Translations under genes and position numbers: made by a program | Shown: positions 56,004 to 64,000 of the stretch, piece after piece | Position numbering within the stretch: position 1 is the first letter of the stretch | Layout: each line of letters begins with the position of its first letter | The notes under the pieces: model-generated | What the model saw: the letters and a program-made list of their open reading frames with translations, nothing else | What the model was told of the DNA's origin: nothing | Database searches by the model: none | Assembly: GCF_001425305.1 (NCBI RefSeq) | Contig: NZ_LMEE01000001.1 | Location: forward strand, 143,192-207,191 | Origin: Phenylobacterium sp. Root1290 | Lineage (GTDB): Bacteria; Pseudomonadota; Alphaproteobacteria; Caulobacterales; Caulobacteraceae | Direction: 5' to 3' | Length of the DNA stretch: 64,000 bases

Positions 56004-56441
56004 TCAGTGGATGGACTGCGAGTGTTCGCCGCCGGGGCGCACGATGCCGCCGAGCGCCTCACCGGTGCGCGAGGTCTGGCCGATCGAGGCCAGGTCGGCC
56101 AGTGACACAATGCCGATCAGGCGCTTGTCTCGATTGAGAACAGGGAGGCGGCGGACCTGGATGTCGCCCATGTTGCGCAGCACTGCGTCGCTGTCGTCGT
56201 CCTCGTAGCAGTATTTGACTTCGCGGCTCATCACTTCGGCCACCCTGGCCTCGGGCCCCTTGCCCTGCGCCACGCCGCGCACGCAGATGTCGCGATCGGT
56301 GATCATGCCGACGAGCCGGTCGCCGTCCGCGACGGGCAGCACGCCGGCGTCTAGGTCGGCCATCATGCGGGCCGCGTCGCGAAGGGTCTCCTGGGGGCTG
56401 GCCATCTTGACGCTGCGGGTCATGCAATCGCTGACTTTCAT
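56004..56441 (-). CDS. Two-CBS-domain protein, stress-linked
   Basis: 145 residues, tandem CBS domains: CBS 1 residues ~1-60 (MTRSVKMASPQETLRDAARMM, GVLPVADGDRLVGMITDRDI) and CBS 2 ~70-125 (VKYCYEDDDSDAVLRNMGDIQVRRLPVLNRDKRLIGIVSL). These bind adenine nucleotides in many proteins; the role of stand-alone forms is unclear. ATG 56441; the longer frame would overlap the promoter. An exact EcfG promoter lies 54-78 bases upstream, so this gene should belong to the general stress regulon. Confidence 0.9.
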   Translation of the reverse strand: MKVSDCMTRSVKMASPQETLRDAARMMADLDAGVLPVADGDRLVGMITDRDICVRGVAQGKGPEARVAEVMSREVKYCYEDDDSDAVLRNMGDIQVRRLPVLNRDKRLIGIVSLADLASIGQTSRTGEALGGIVRPGGEHSQSIH

Positions 56442-56494
56442 AGCGGAACTCCGTGCCTGGGGGATGACCGGCTTGCGTCCCGGCCTCTGCGGCA

Positions 56495-56519
56495 AACGGC
56501 CCGCAGGGCGGGGTGTTCC
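56495..56519 (-). promoter_or_regulatory. EcfG-type promoter of the CBS gene
   Basis: Reverse strand: -35 GGAAC (56515-56519), 16-base spacer, -10 CGTT (56495-56498). Exact match to the EcfG consensus, with about 53 bases to the ATG. Confidence 0.76.
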
Positions 56520-56559
56520 TAGGGTGAAGTCGCAGCGCGCGCTGGGCGCCAGAAACAGC

Positions 56560-56765
56560 GAAGCCCGGGGGTCGAGGACCCGCCGGGCTTCAAGTCCGAC
56601 TATCGTTTTCCATTGCTGGCTGATTTGTCGGGCTGGTTTTCGACATTCGTCTCCAACCGTCTAATCAACGGGCGACCCGCCGCCGTGGTTCCGCAAGGAA
56701 GAGAAAAAGTCCGGATCCGGCGGAAGCGAGAAAAGCCCAGAAGGCCGTGCGGCGCTTCTGGGCTT
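56560..56765. repeat. Two related hairpin units in a gene-free spacer
   Basis: Spacer 56442-56924 holds no supported gene. Unit 1: GAAGCCCGG (56560-56568) pairs with CCGGGCTTC (56583-56591). Unit 2: AAGCCCAGAAG (56733-56743) pairs with CTTCTGGGCTT (56755-56765). Both right arms continue GGGCTTC-NN-GTCCGA, so they look like diverged copies. Function unknown: terminators, a small RNA or a repeated extragenic palindrome are options. Short open frames here lack ribosome sites and family resemblance. Confidence 0.5.
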
Positions 56766-56924
56766 CGCGTCCGATCTGAATTTGCGTTTCGGGATCGGGC
56801 GATGTCCTGCGGACAGCTATCCAACCGATCAGTCGGCGCCTTGGTTCCCGGCTAGGTGGCGTTATGTATCGCGCGCCCGTTCTGCGGGCCTGACACGGCG
56901 CAGATTCTCCCATTTCATGGCGGC

Positions 56925-58652
56925 ATGCAAAAGCCGCTCGTCCTCGCCGCCCTGTTGCTCGCCTCCACCGCCAGCCAGGCGAAGTCGCCGCCGGCCTACG
57001 ACGTGCTGATCCGCAACGCCGAGATCTATGACGGATCGGGCCAGGCGCCTTTCAAGGGCGAGGTCGCGATCTTCGAGGATCGGATCGCCTATGTGGGGCC
57101 CAAGGCTCCCGAGAGCGCTCGGACCGAGATCGACGCGGGCGGCAAGGCGGTGTCGCCGGGCTTCATCAACATGCTGTCCTGGGCGACGGAGAGCCTGATC
57201 GCCGACCCGCGAGGGCTGTCGGACCTCAAGCAGGGCGTGACTCTGGAGGTTATGGGCGAGGGGACGTCGATGGGGCCGCTGAGCCCCGACATGAAGCGGC
57301 TGGAAACCCAGCGCATGGGCGACATCAAGTATGACATCGCCTGGACGAGCCTTGATGAATACCTCTCGTGGCTGACCAAGCGGGGCTCGGCGCTGAACGT
57401 TGCGTCCTTCGTCGGCGCGGCGACGGTGCGTGAGCACGTGCTGGGCGAGGGGGATGTCGATCCGACGCCCGAGCAGCTGGCCGCCATGCGCAAGCTGGTG
57501 GTCGAGGCGATGCAGGATGGGGCGCTGGGGGTCGGCTCGTCGCTCATCTATGCGCCTGCGAGCTATGCGGAGACGCCTGAGCTGGTCGCCCTGGCGAGGG
57601 AGGCTGGGCGTTGCGGCGGCATCTATATCAGCCACATGCGGTCCGAAGCCGACCGGCTGTTGGAGGCGATCGACGAACTGATCGCGATCTCCGAGCAATC
57701 AGGCGCGCCGGCTGAGATCTATCACCTGAAGCAGGCCGGCAAGGCGAACTGGGCCAAGCTGGAGCCGGCCATCGCCCGGATCGAGGCGGCGCGGGCGGCG
57801 GGTCACCGGATCACTGCCGATATGTATACCTACACCGCCGGCTCGACGGGTCTGGACGCGGCCATGCCGCCGTGGGTGCAGGCGGGCGGCGTTGAAACCT
57901 GGATCGGGCGGCTGAAGGACCCGGCGACACGGGCCAAGGTCATCGCCGAGATGCGGCAGGAGAAGCCGGACTTCGAGAACCTCTATCGCCACGCCGGGGC
58001 GGAGGGGACGCTGCTGGTCGGGTTCAAGAACCCGGCGATGAAGAGCCTGACGGGCAAGACGCTGGCGCAGGTGGCCAAGGCTCGCGGCGTGTCGCCCGAA
58101 GACGCGGCGATCGATCTGGTCATCGAGGACGGCAGCCGAGTCCAGGTGGTCTACTTCCTGATGTCCGAGGAGAACGTCGCCCGGCAGACGGCGCTGCCTT
58201 GGATGAGTTTCGGATCGGATGCGTCCGCTCAGGCGCCGGAGGGCGTGTTCCTGAAGTCCAGCACCCATCCGCGCGCCTATGGCAACTTCGCGCGGCTGCT
58301 GGGCAAGTACGTGCGCGAGGACAAGACCACGACGCTGGCCGACGCGGTTCGACGGCTGTCGGCGTTTCCAGCACAGAACCTGGGATTGAAGGACCGCGGG
58401 ATGCTGAAGGCGGGCTACTACGCCGACTTGGTCGTGTTCGACCCGAAGACGGTCGGCGACGTCGGGACGTATGAACAGCCCAAGCAGTTCGCGGTGGGCG
58501 TGAGCGACGTCTTCGTCAACGGCAAGCAGGCGCTGAAGAACGGCGAGCCTACGGGGCAGTTGGCCGGGCAGGTGGTGCGCGGACGAGGCTGGAGCGGGTG
58601 GAGCGATGGCGGCTGCCGCGCCACCGCCAAGGATTGGAGCTGGGCATGGTGA
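56925..58652 (+). CDS. Secreted D-aminoacylase/amidohydrolase
   Basis: 575 residues. Signal peptide MQKPLVLAALLLASTASQA. Amidohydrolase fold of the N-acyl-D-amino-acid deacylase type: DVLIRNAEIYDGSG, SPGFINMLSW (position of the usual HxD metal site is replaced by NMLSW), GVGSSLIYAPASYAET, GGIYISHMRSEADRL, EIYHLKQAGKANW, FGSDASAQAPEG and HPRAYGNFARLLGKYVRE. Because the first HxH/HxD motif is altered, metal number may be one, as in D-aminoacylase. Its stop overlaps the amidase start by seven bases, so the two work as a pair on amide substrates, perhaps D-amino-acid conjugates. Confidence 0.85.
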   Translation: MQKPLVLAALLLASTASQAKSPPAYDVLIRNAEIYDGSGQAPFKGEVAIFEDRIAYVGPKAPESARTEIDAGGKAVSPGFINMLSWATESLIADPRGLSDLKQGVTLEVMGEGTSMGPLSPDMKRLETQRMGDIKYDIAWTSLDEYLSWLTKRGSALNVASFVGAATVREHVLGEGDVDPTPEQLAAMRKLVVEAMQDGALGVGSSLIYAPASYAETPELVALAREAGRCGGIYISHMRSEADRLLEAIDELIAISEQSGAPAEIYHLKQAGKANWAKLEPAIARIEAARAAGHRITADMYTYTAGSTGLDAAMPPWVQAGGVETWIGRLKDPATRAKVIAEMRQEKPDFENLYRHAGAEGTLLVGFKNPAMKSLTGKTLAQVAKARGVSPEDAAIDLVIEDGSRVQVVYFLMSEENVARQTALPWMSFGSDASAQAPEGVFLKSSTHPRAYGNFARLLGKYVREDKTTTLADAVRRLSAFPAQNLGLKDRGMLKAGYYADLVVFDPKTVGDVGTYEQPKQFAVGVSDVFVNGKQALKNGEPTGQLAGQVVRGRGWSGWSDGGCRATAKDWSWAW

Positions 58653-59911
58653 GCGTTAGCGAGCGGCGCAGGCTGGGCGAACGGCTGCACGCCTTCACCC
58701 AGGTGTTCGATCCGCCGCTTGGCGGCGGGCAGGGACCTAGCTTTGCGATCAAGGACCTGATCGACGTGGCCGGGGCGCCGACGGGCGGCGGCGGCGTCGT
58801 TCCGCTGGACCCCGCTCCGGCGCAGCACGCGGCGGTGGTGCAGCAGTTGCTGGACGCCGGATATGTGGCTGTCGGCAAGACCCACACGGTGGAGCTGGCC
58901 TTCGGGGGATGGGGCACCAACCGCGCGGTCGGCGCGCCCTGGAATCCGTGGGATGCGGCGGTGCACCGGGCGCCTGGCGGCTCGTCGAGCGGTTCGGCGG
59001 TGGCGGTGGCGAGCGGGCTTTGCGACGTGGCCCTGGGGACCGACACCGGCGGGTCGATCCGCATACCTGCCGCAGCCTGTGGGGTGGTGGGCCTGAAGCC
59101 TGGGCGAGGGCTGGTTTCCACCCGCGGCGTGCATGACCTTGCGCCCAGCCTCGACACGGTCGGGCCGCTGGCGCGTTCGGTGGCGGACGCCGCGCGGGTG
59201 CTGCAGGTGATATCCGGTCCAGACGGAGCGGGCGCGATCCGGCCGCGATTCGACGCCGAGGCGGCGCTGACGGCCGAGGTCCGCGGCTGGAGGGTCGCCG
59301 TGCTGCCGATGGAGGCGATGCCGACGATCGATCCGGACATCGCGGCGCTCTATCGCTCAGCCATAGCCAAGCTGGCGGACCTCGGCGTGATCATCGAGAC
59401 CGCGCGCACACCCCGCCCGTTCGCGGACTATTTCATCCCCAACGGCTGGCTGATGGCCGCGGAAGGCTGGCGGGTTCGCGGCGGGCACATCGCCGTCAAC
59501 GGCGAAGTCATGGACAGATGGGTGGTGAAGCGCTTCGAGGGCGGTCGAGACGTCACTGACGCCCAGCTGGCGCAGGCGCTGGCGCGGCGCGCGGCCGACC
59601 AGCGCGAGTTCCAGGACTGGATGGCGCCTTACGCGGCGCTGCTGTCGCCCACCGCGCCGATCCCCGCGCCGCCCATCGACACCGTCGACGAGACCGCATC
59701 GCCGTTCTCGGCCATGACCCGCGCCGGCAACTATCTGGACCTGCCGGCGGCCAGCGTGCCGATGGGGCTGACAGGCGAGGGCCTGCCCGCTGGGCTGCAG
59801 ATCATGGGGCGAATGGCGGACGAGACTTCTGTCGTCGCCCTGGCGGCGGCGTTCGAGGCGGTGTCGGGGTGGAATGGGCGAGGGCCGGACCTGGGCGGCC
59901 TCGGCGCCTAG
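58646..59911 (+). CDS. Amidase-signature hydrolase
   Basis: 421 residues of the amidase signature family. Ser-cisSer-Lys triad: lysine in FAIKDLIDVAG, GGSSSGSAVAVASGL, and nucleophile serine in GTDTGGSIRIPAA. Late PAASVPMG and GLPAGLQIMG fit the family. ATG 58646 is preceded by GGAG and overlaps the previous gene. Cytoplasmic by lack of signal peptide. Substrate unknown; pairing with a secreted D-aminoacylase suggests amide degradation. Confidence 0.88.
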   Translation: MVSVSERRRLGERLHAFTQVFDPPLGGGQGPSFAIKDLIDVAGAPTGGGGVVPLDPAPAQHAAVVQQLLDAGYVAVGKTHTVELAFGGWGTNRAVGAPWNPWDAAVHRAPGGSSSGSAVAVASGLCDVALGTDTGGSIRIPAAACGVVGLKPGRGLVSTRGVHDLAPSLDTVGPLARSVADAARVLQVISGPDGAGAIRPRFDAEAALTAEVRGWRVAVLPMEAMPTIDPDIAALYRSAIAKLADLGVIIETARTPRPFADYFIPNGWLMAAEGWRVRGGHIAVNGEVMDRWVVKRFEGGRDVTDAQLAQALARRAADQREFQDWMAPYAALLSPTAPIPAPPIDTVDETASPFSAMTRAGNYLDLPAASVPMGLTGEGLPAGLQIMGRMADETSVVALAAAFEAVSGWNGRGPDLGGLGA

Positions 59912-59921
59912 GGAGCCGCCA

Positions 59922-60614
59922 TCAGACCGCCTTGGCCGCCCGGTCGCGTGCGGTCTGCTGTTGGACCACGATGCCCTGACGGGTCTCGTCGAGAATGCGG
60001 GCGATGATCGGGTCGGTCTGGATCGCGCGCCAATAGGCGGCAAGACGGGGCAGGGCGAGCAGCGGGTCGGGCGTGCCGAACGCGCCAGGGATCCACTCGC
60101 AGGCCAAGATCAGTTGCGGAGCGATGGCGCCGTCAGCCTGGGTAAGGCCCTTGCCGACCGCATAGCCGTCCTCGCCGATGAAGTCTTCCAGATAGGCCAG
60201 GGCCTCGGCCAGCTTATCGACGGCCGCCTCGACTACCGCTGGGTCCCAGTGACGGCGCGAACGTCCCGCCAGGGTGAACAGCGGGACCATGGCCATGACC
60301 ACGTAGAAGTCACAGATGCGCGAGAGCAGCCGCATCTGCGCTCGCTCCCAGGGATCGGACGGGCGAAGAGCCGGTTCGGGATAGGCGTCCTCAAGGTACT
60401 CGCAGATCACCTCGGACTCTGGCAGGGCCCGGCCGTCGTCGAGCACCAGGGTCGGCACCCGGCCGATCGGATTGACCTTGAGATACTCGGCCTTGGTTTC
60501 CTCCGACGCGCCGAAGCCGGGCGGGTGGATGATCTCGACCTCGATCCCCTTGGCGTAGAGCAGCAGCCGCACGCGGCTGGGGAACGGCGAGTCATAGGTC
60601 TGAAACAGCTTCAC
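59922..60614 (-). CDS. Glutathione S-transferase family protein
   Basis: 230 residues. Thioredoxin-like N-terminal domain (KLFQTYDSPFPSRVRLLLYAKG, VNPIGRVPTLVLDDGRALPESEVICEYLED with cis-Pro and the Glu-Ser glutathione site) and helical C-terminal domain. GTG 60614 follows GGGAGGA; ATG 60653 is a weaker option. It stands divergent from pyrE. Substrate unknown. Confidence 0.85.
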   Translation of the reverse strand: MKLFQTYDSPFPSRVRLLLYAKGIEVEIIHPPGFGASEETKAEYLKVNPIGRVPTLVLDDGRALPESEVICEYLEDAYPEPALRPSDPWERAQMRLLSRICDFYVVMAMVPLFTLAGRSRRHWDPAVVEAAVDKLAEALAYLEDFIGEDGYAVGKGLTQADGAIAPQLILACEWIPGAFGTPDPLLALPRLAAYWRAIQTDPIIARILDETRQGIVVQQQTARDRAAKAV

Positions 60615-60692
60615 CGGTCCGTCCTCCCGACGCGAATTGGTCGATGACAGCATGGCGGGCGTTCGGTAATCCGCAAAGCGAGGAGAGCCCAC

Positions 60693-61277
60693 ATGAACAC
60701 TGAAGACGTCCTGGAAGAGTTCCGCGCCTCGGGCGCGCTGCGCGAAGGCCATTTCGTGCTGTCGAGCGGCCTGCACTCAGGGACGTTCCTGCAGAAGAAC
60801 CTAGTGTTCCAGTATCCCGAGCGTACGGCGCGCCTCTGCAAGGCGCTGGCCGAGAAGATCAAGGAAGCTGTGGGCGAGGTCGACCTCTGCATTTCGCCGG
60901 CCGTCGGCGGCATCATTCCCGGCTACGAGACCGCGCGGCAACTGGGCGTGCCCTCGATGTACGTCGAGCGCGAGGGCGGCGAGTTCAAGCTGCGCCGGGC
61001 GTTCGAGATCCCGCCGGGCGCGCGGATCGCGATGGTCGAGGATATCGTCTCGACCGGCCTGTCGTCGCGCGAGTGCGTGGAAGCCATCAAGAAGGCTGGT
61101 GGCAATGTGGTCGTCGCCGCCTGCATCGTCGACCGCTCCGGCGGCCGGGCCGATCCGGGCGCGCCGTTCGTGGCCTTGGCGCGTCTGGACGTGCCGGCCT
61201 ATCCGGCCGACCAACTGCCGCCGGAACTGGCGGCGATCCCGGTCGAGGACCCCGGCAGCCGGAGACTGAGCAAGTGA
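60693..61277 (+). CDS. pyrE: Orotate phosphoribosyltransferase (PyrE)
   Basis: 194 residues. [14 protein letters not shown] for orotate, [21 protein letters not shown], and the PRPP motif [14 protein letters not shown]. It converts orotate and PRPP to OMP in pyrimidine synthesis. Its TGA overlaps the GTG of pdxJ (GTGA). Confidence 0.95.
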   Translation: MNTEDVLEEFRASGALREGHFVLSSGLHSGTFLQKNLVFQYPERTARLCKALAEKIKEAVGEVDLCISPAVGGIIPGYETARQLGVPSMYVEREGGEFKLRRAFEIPPGARIAMVEDIVSTGLSSRECVEAIKKAGGNVVVAACIVDRSGGRADPGAPFVALARLDVPAYPADQLPPELAAIPVEDPGSRRLSK

Positions 61278-62032
61278 GCAAGCTGCGGCTGGGCGTGAAC
61301 ATCGACCACGTGGCGACCATCCGGAACGCCCGTGGCGGCAGCTACCCAGATCCCGTGCGGGCGGCCGAACTGGCCATAGCCGCGGGCGCGGACGGCATCA
61401 CCGCTCACCTGCGCGAGGACCGTCGGCACATCTCGGACGCCGACATCGAGGCGCTGGCGGCGATCACCCGCAAGCGCGGGCGGCCGCTCAATTTCGAGAT
61501 GGCGGTGACGGACGAGATGGAAGCCATCGCCCTGGCTCACTTGCCGCATGCGGCGTGCCTGGTGCCCGAGCGGCGCGAAGAGCGCACGACGGAGGGCGGT
61601 CTCGACGTCATCGGAGGCCACAACCAAATCGCCCCGGTGGTGAATAGGCTGGTTGCAGCTGGGGTGAGGGTCTCGTGCTTCATTGACGCCGATCCGGCCC
61701 AGGCCGCTGCGGCCAAGAGCATGGGCGCGCAAGTGGTGGAGTTCCACACCGGCGCCTATTGCGACGCCGTGCGTGAGCGATCGCCTGACGCTCCCGGCCT
61801 GCTCGAAGGTTTGCGGGCAGCCGCGGCGGAAGCGGGCCGACTTGGCCTTGAAGTTCATGCCGGCCACGGCATCGACTACGAGACCGTCAAGCCGATCGCA
61901 GCGATCCCGGAAGTGATGGAGTTGAACATCGGCCATTTCCTGATCGGCGAGGCGATTTTCGTGGGGCTGTCGCCTGCGATCCAGCGCATGCGGGCCTTGA
62001 TGGATGAAGCGCGCGCGGGGAAGGCGGCGTGA
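61274..62032 (+). CDS. pdxJ: Pyridoxine 5'-phosphate synthase (PdxJ)
   Basis: 252 residues. [97 protein letters not shown]: full PdxJ barrel. It makes PNP from aminoacetone phosphate and DXP. GTG start 61274 and GTGA overlap with acpS. Confidence 0.97.
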   Translation: MSKLRLGVNIDHVATIRNARGGSYPDPVRAAELAIAAGADGITAHLREDRRHISDADIEALAAITRKRGRPLNFEMAVTDEMEAIALAHLPHAACLVPERREERTTEGGLDVIGGHNQIAPVVNRLVAAGVRVSCFIDADPAQAAAAKSMGAQVVEFHTGAYCDAVRERSPDAPGLLEGLRAAAAEAGRLGLEVHAGHGIDYETVKPIAAIPEVMELNIGHFLIGEAIFVGLSPAIQRMRALMDEARAGKAA

Positions 62033-62427
62033 TCATCGGCATCGGGTCCGACCTGTCCGACATCCGTCGGGTTTCCGACACGCTGACGCGGTTCGGCGAG
62101 CGGTTCACCAACCGGATCTTCACGGAAATCGAACGGACCCGGTCGGAGCGGAAGCCGGACAAGGCGTCGAGCTACGCCAAGCGGTTCGCGGCAAAGGAAG
62201 CCTGCGCCAAGGCGCTGGGCACAGGCATGAGGGCCGGCGTTTTCTGGCGCGACATGGGCGTGGTCAACATGCGCTCGGGCCAGCCGACCATGGCGCTGAC
62301 AGGCGGCGCCGCCGAGCGGCTGGCGAAGATGACGCCGCCGGGCCACAAGGCGGTGATCCATCTGTCGCTGACCGACGACCACCCCTATGCGCAGGCCTTC
62401 GTGATCATTGAGGCTGTGCCGGAGTAG
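62029..62427 (+). CDS. acpS: Holo-ACP synthase (AcpS)
   Basis: 132 residues. [14 protein letters not shown] (Mg-binding Asp), [34 protein letters not shown] (catalytic Glu-Lys region). It transfers 4'-phosphopantetheine to ACP. GTG 62029 overlaps pdxJ. Confidence 0.95.
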   Translation: MIIGIGSDLSDIRRVSDTLTRFGERFTNRIFTEIERTRSERKPDKASSYAKRFAAKEACAKALGTGMRAGVFWRDMGVVNMRSGQPTMALTGGAAERLAKMTPPGHKAVIHLSLTDDHPYAQAFVIIEAVPE

Positions 62428-62431
62428 CCGG

Positions 62432-63328
62432 CTAAGCTCTGGCGAAACGCCGCTCCAGGCGCGGCCAGAATATGTTCAGCGCCAGGCCGCTCATGACCAG
62501 GGCGGCCGCCATCAGCTTCCAGGCAGGCAGGCTCTCGCCGAGAAACACCGCCGAGGCGCCCATTCCGAACACCGGGACCAGCATGGCCATGGGGGTGATG
62601 GTCGCGGCCGGATGGCGCGAGAGCAGCCAGCCCCAGGCCGCATAGCCGAACAGGGTGTTGCCCACCGACTGCCAGAGCACGGCGGCCCAGGTGGCGGCGT
62701 CGGCGGCGCGGACGCCCTCGATCATTGCGGTCGGCCCCTCAAAGGCGAGGGCGAGGATCAGCAGGGGCGGGACGGAGAACAGGCTGGCCCAGACCACGTA
62801 GGCGAGCATGTTCACCTGGCCGGCCGCCCGCGAGAAGGCGTTGCCGCCGGCCCAGCTGGCCGCGGCGGCCAGGACCAAGGCCAGGCCGATCCGCGTCACC
62901 GAGGCGTCGGTGTTGTGGCTGACGATGACCAGCAGCCCGATAGCCGCCAGCGCCAGGGCGACGATCTGGAAGCTCCGCAGGCGCTCCTTGGCCAGCCACA
63001 TCGCCAGGCCGATGGTGAAGAACACCTGGGTCTGCACGACCAGGGAGGCCAGGCCCGGGGAGATGAAGCCGTTGATCGCGATGTAGAGCAGGCCGAACTG
63101 GCCAGCGCCGATCAGGACCCCGTAGGCGGCGAGGTTCTTCCAAGGCACGTCTGGCTTCTTGAGGAAGAACACAGCCGGCAGCAGGGCGAAGGTGAACCGC
63201 AGCACAGCGAAGGTCAGCGGCGGCAGGTGGTCGAGGCCGATGCGGATGACCACGAAATTGGTGCCCCACACCGCCACGACGGCGAGAGCGAGCAGCACGT
63301 GGCTCAGGGGCAGGCCGGGACGAGTCAT
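62432..63328 (-). CDS. EamA-family transporter
   Basis: 298 residues, ten membrane segments in two EamA repeats (VAVWGTNFVVIRIGLDHLPPL, ALVLAAAASWAGGNAFSRAAG). Drug/metabolite transporter superfamily; solute unknown, often amino acids or metabolites out of the cell. ATG 63328 fits the first membrane segment. It is on the opposite strand inside the usual acpS-lepB row. Confidence 0.88.
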   Translation of the reverse strand: MTRPGLPLSHVLLALAVVAVWGTNFVVIRIGLDHLPPLTFAVLRFTFALLPAVFFLKKPDVPWKNLAAYGVLIGAGQFGLLYIAINGFISPGLASLVVQTQVFFTIGLAMWLAKERLRSFQIVALALAAIGLLVIVSHNTDASVTRIGLALVLAAAASWAGGNAFSRAAGQVNMLAYVVWASLFSVPPLLILALAFEGPTAMIEGVRAADAATWAAVLWQSVGNTLFGYAAWGWLLSRHPAATITPMAMLVPVFGMGASAVFLGESLPAWKLMAAALVMSGLALNIFWPRLERRFARA

Positions 63329-63574
63329 GGGCCCCTGATACGCCTCCAGCGTGCGGCGACAATCCAGGAAAGTTGTCGCGGGCCGCAGAGCCGCTGGATA
63401 TCTCGCCGCATGCGCCGGGCTCGAGGAAAGGTCTATGCTGGCCTTGAGTTTCCTTCTACAGCCGCAAAATGGCCGTATCGCGCCATGAGGAGAGTCCGCT
63501 GCGGCGCGCTTGCTCAAGGCCAGTGCAACGTCTAGCTAGGCGAACTGTCCGCTGCTTCGGGCCAAGGATGTAAG

Positions 63575-64000
63575 ATGACCGACCGCGCAGAGACCACACA
63601 TCCTGAAAAGGCCAGTGGGGTGAACGACTTCGTCGAGATCGTGAAGACCGTCGCCTATGCGCTGCTGATCGCGTTGTTCCTGCGCGTGCTGTTCTTCCAG
63701 CCCTTCACGATCCCGTCGGCCTCGATGGAGCCTACCCTGCTCGAAGGCGACTACATCATCGTCTCGAAGTACTCCTACGGCTACTCGCGCCACTCGATCC
63801 CGTTCAGCCCGCCGATCTTCAAGGGCCGGATCATGGAGCGCGCGCCCGAGCGTGGCGACGTCGTGGTCTTCAAGCTGCCGCGGGATGGTCGCACCGACTA
63901 CATCAAGCGCCTGATCGGCGTGCCTGGCGACCGGGTGCAGATGCGCCAGGGCCGGCTCTGGATCAACGGCAAGGAAGTCGTCGACAAGGAGCTGCCGCCG
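63575..64000 (+). CDS. lepB: Signal peptidase I (LepB), 3' partial
   Basis: The first 142 codons are present; the window ends before the stop. A membrane segment spans residues ~22-40, followed by the catalytic serine Ser50 in IPSASMEPTLLEGDYI, VFKLPRDG and the catalytic lysine Lys111 in DYIKRLIGVPGD. It removes signal peptides on the periplasmic face. ATG 63575 follows AGGA. In related genomes rnc and era follow. Confidence 0.94.
   Translation, partial: MTDRAETTHPEKASGVNDFVEIVKTVAYALLIALFLRVLFFQPFTIPSASMEPTLLEGDYIIVSKYSYGYSRHSIPFSPPIFKGRIMERAPERGDVVVFKLPRDGRTDYIKRLIGVPGDRVQMRQGRLWINGKEVVDKELPP

Noticed and set aside
56600..56824. 74-residue reverse frame in the spacer after the CBS gene
   Set aside because: No ribosome site, Arg/Ser-rich composition, and it overlaps the hairpin unit.

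Overview
The window is GC-rich chromosomal DNA, close to 70% GC by eye. Dense genes, short spacers and start/stop overlaps (ATGA, GTGA) are common. Gene content points to an alphaproteobacterium of the Caulobacteraceae, Caulobacter-like: a holdfast polysaccharide (hfs) cluster, an EcfG-type general stress sigma factor with matching promoters, a NodT-type efflux lipoprotein, a TonB-dependent receptor, rpoZ-spoT and pdxJ-acpS-lepB. I recognise no insertion sequence, integrase, prophage, CRISPR array or plasmid function.

Layout. 1-12 kb: holdfast export and assembly. hfsA (cut by the window start), hfsB and hfsC run forward. hfsH, hfsG and hfsF run towards them on the other strand, and hfsE lies apart at 10.4-11.9 kb behind a roughly 3 kb block holding a small membrane protein, a LysR regulator, an NTF2-like protein, an SDR oxidoreductase and an odd membrane ORF. 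12-18.6 kb: a secreted alpha/beta hydrolase, small unknown proteins, tRNA-Ser(GCU), then a reverse-strand sensory block with a globin-coupled chemoreceptor, a PAS-PAS hybrid histidine kinase and a LuxR-type regulator with a degenerate receiver. 18.7-24.3 kb: a stress region with an unknown aromatic-rich protein, an M20 peptidase, an EcfG-like sigma factor, a single-chain EgtB-EgtD protein for ergothioneine synthesis, and a KGG stress peptide. 24.5-34.5 kb: an EnvZ/OmpR-like pair, a metallo-beta-lactamase hydrolase, an amino-acid permease, hrpB, a MarR-GNAT protein and two RNA methyltransferases. 34.8-46.4 kb: TetR regulators, a DUF1254 lipoprotein, a NodT-EmrA-EmrB pump, a TonB receptor and a secreted metallophosphoesterase. 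46.4-64 kb: housekeeping genes (lytic transglycosylase, dapA, smpB, DNA glycosylase, NYN protein, folK, rpoZ, spoT, CBS protein, D-aminoacylase, amidase, GST, pyrE, pdxJ, acpS, lepB).

The strongest result is a stress regulon readable from sequence. Four sites match GGAAC-N16-CGTT, the promoter consensus of EcfG sigma factors. Two are divergent and lie between the EcfG-like sigma gene (reverse) and the egtBD fusion (forward); the others lie just upstream of the unknown 18.8-19.5 kb gene and of the CBS-domain gene at 56 kb. This implies a sigma factor that controls its own gene and puts ergothioneine, a thiol antioxidant, under general stress control. The EgtB-then-EgtD order is the reverse of fungal Egt1.

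Limits: all calls come from reading motifs by eye. Start codons were chosen from ribosome-binding sites and family N-termini and are least certain for hfsE, hrpB, the HAD protein at 52.6 kb, folK and spoT.
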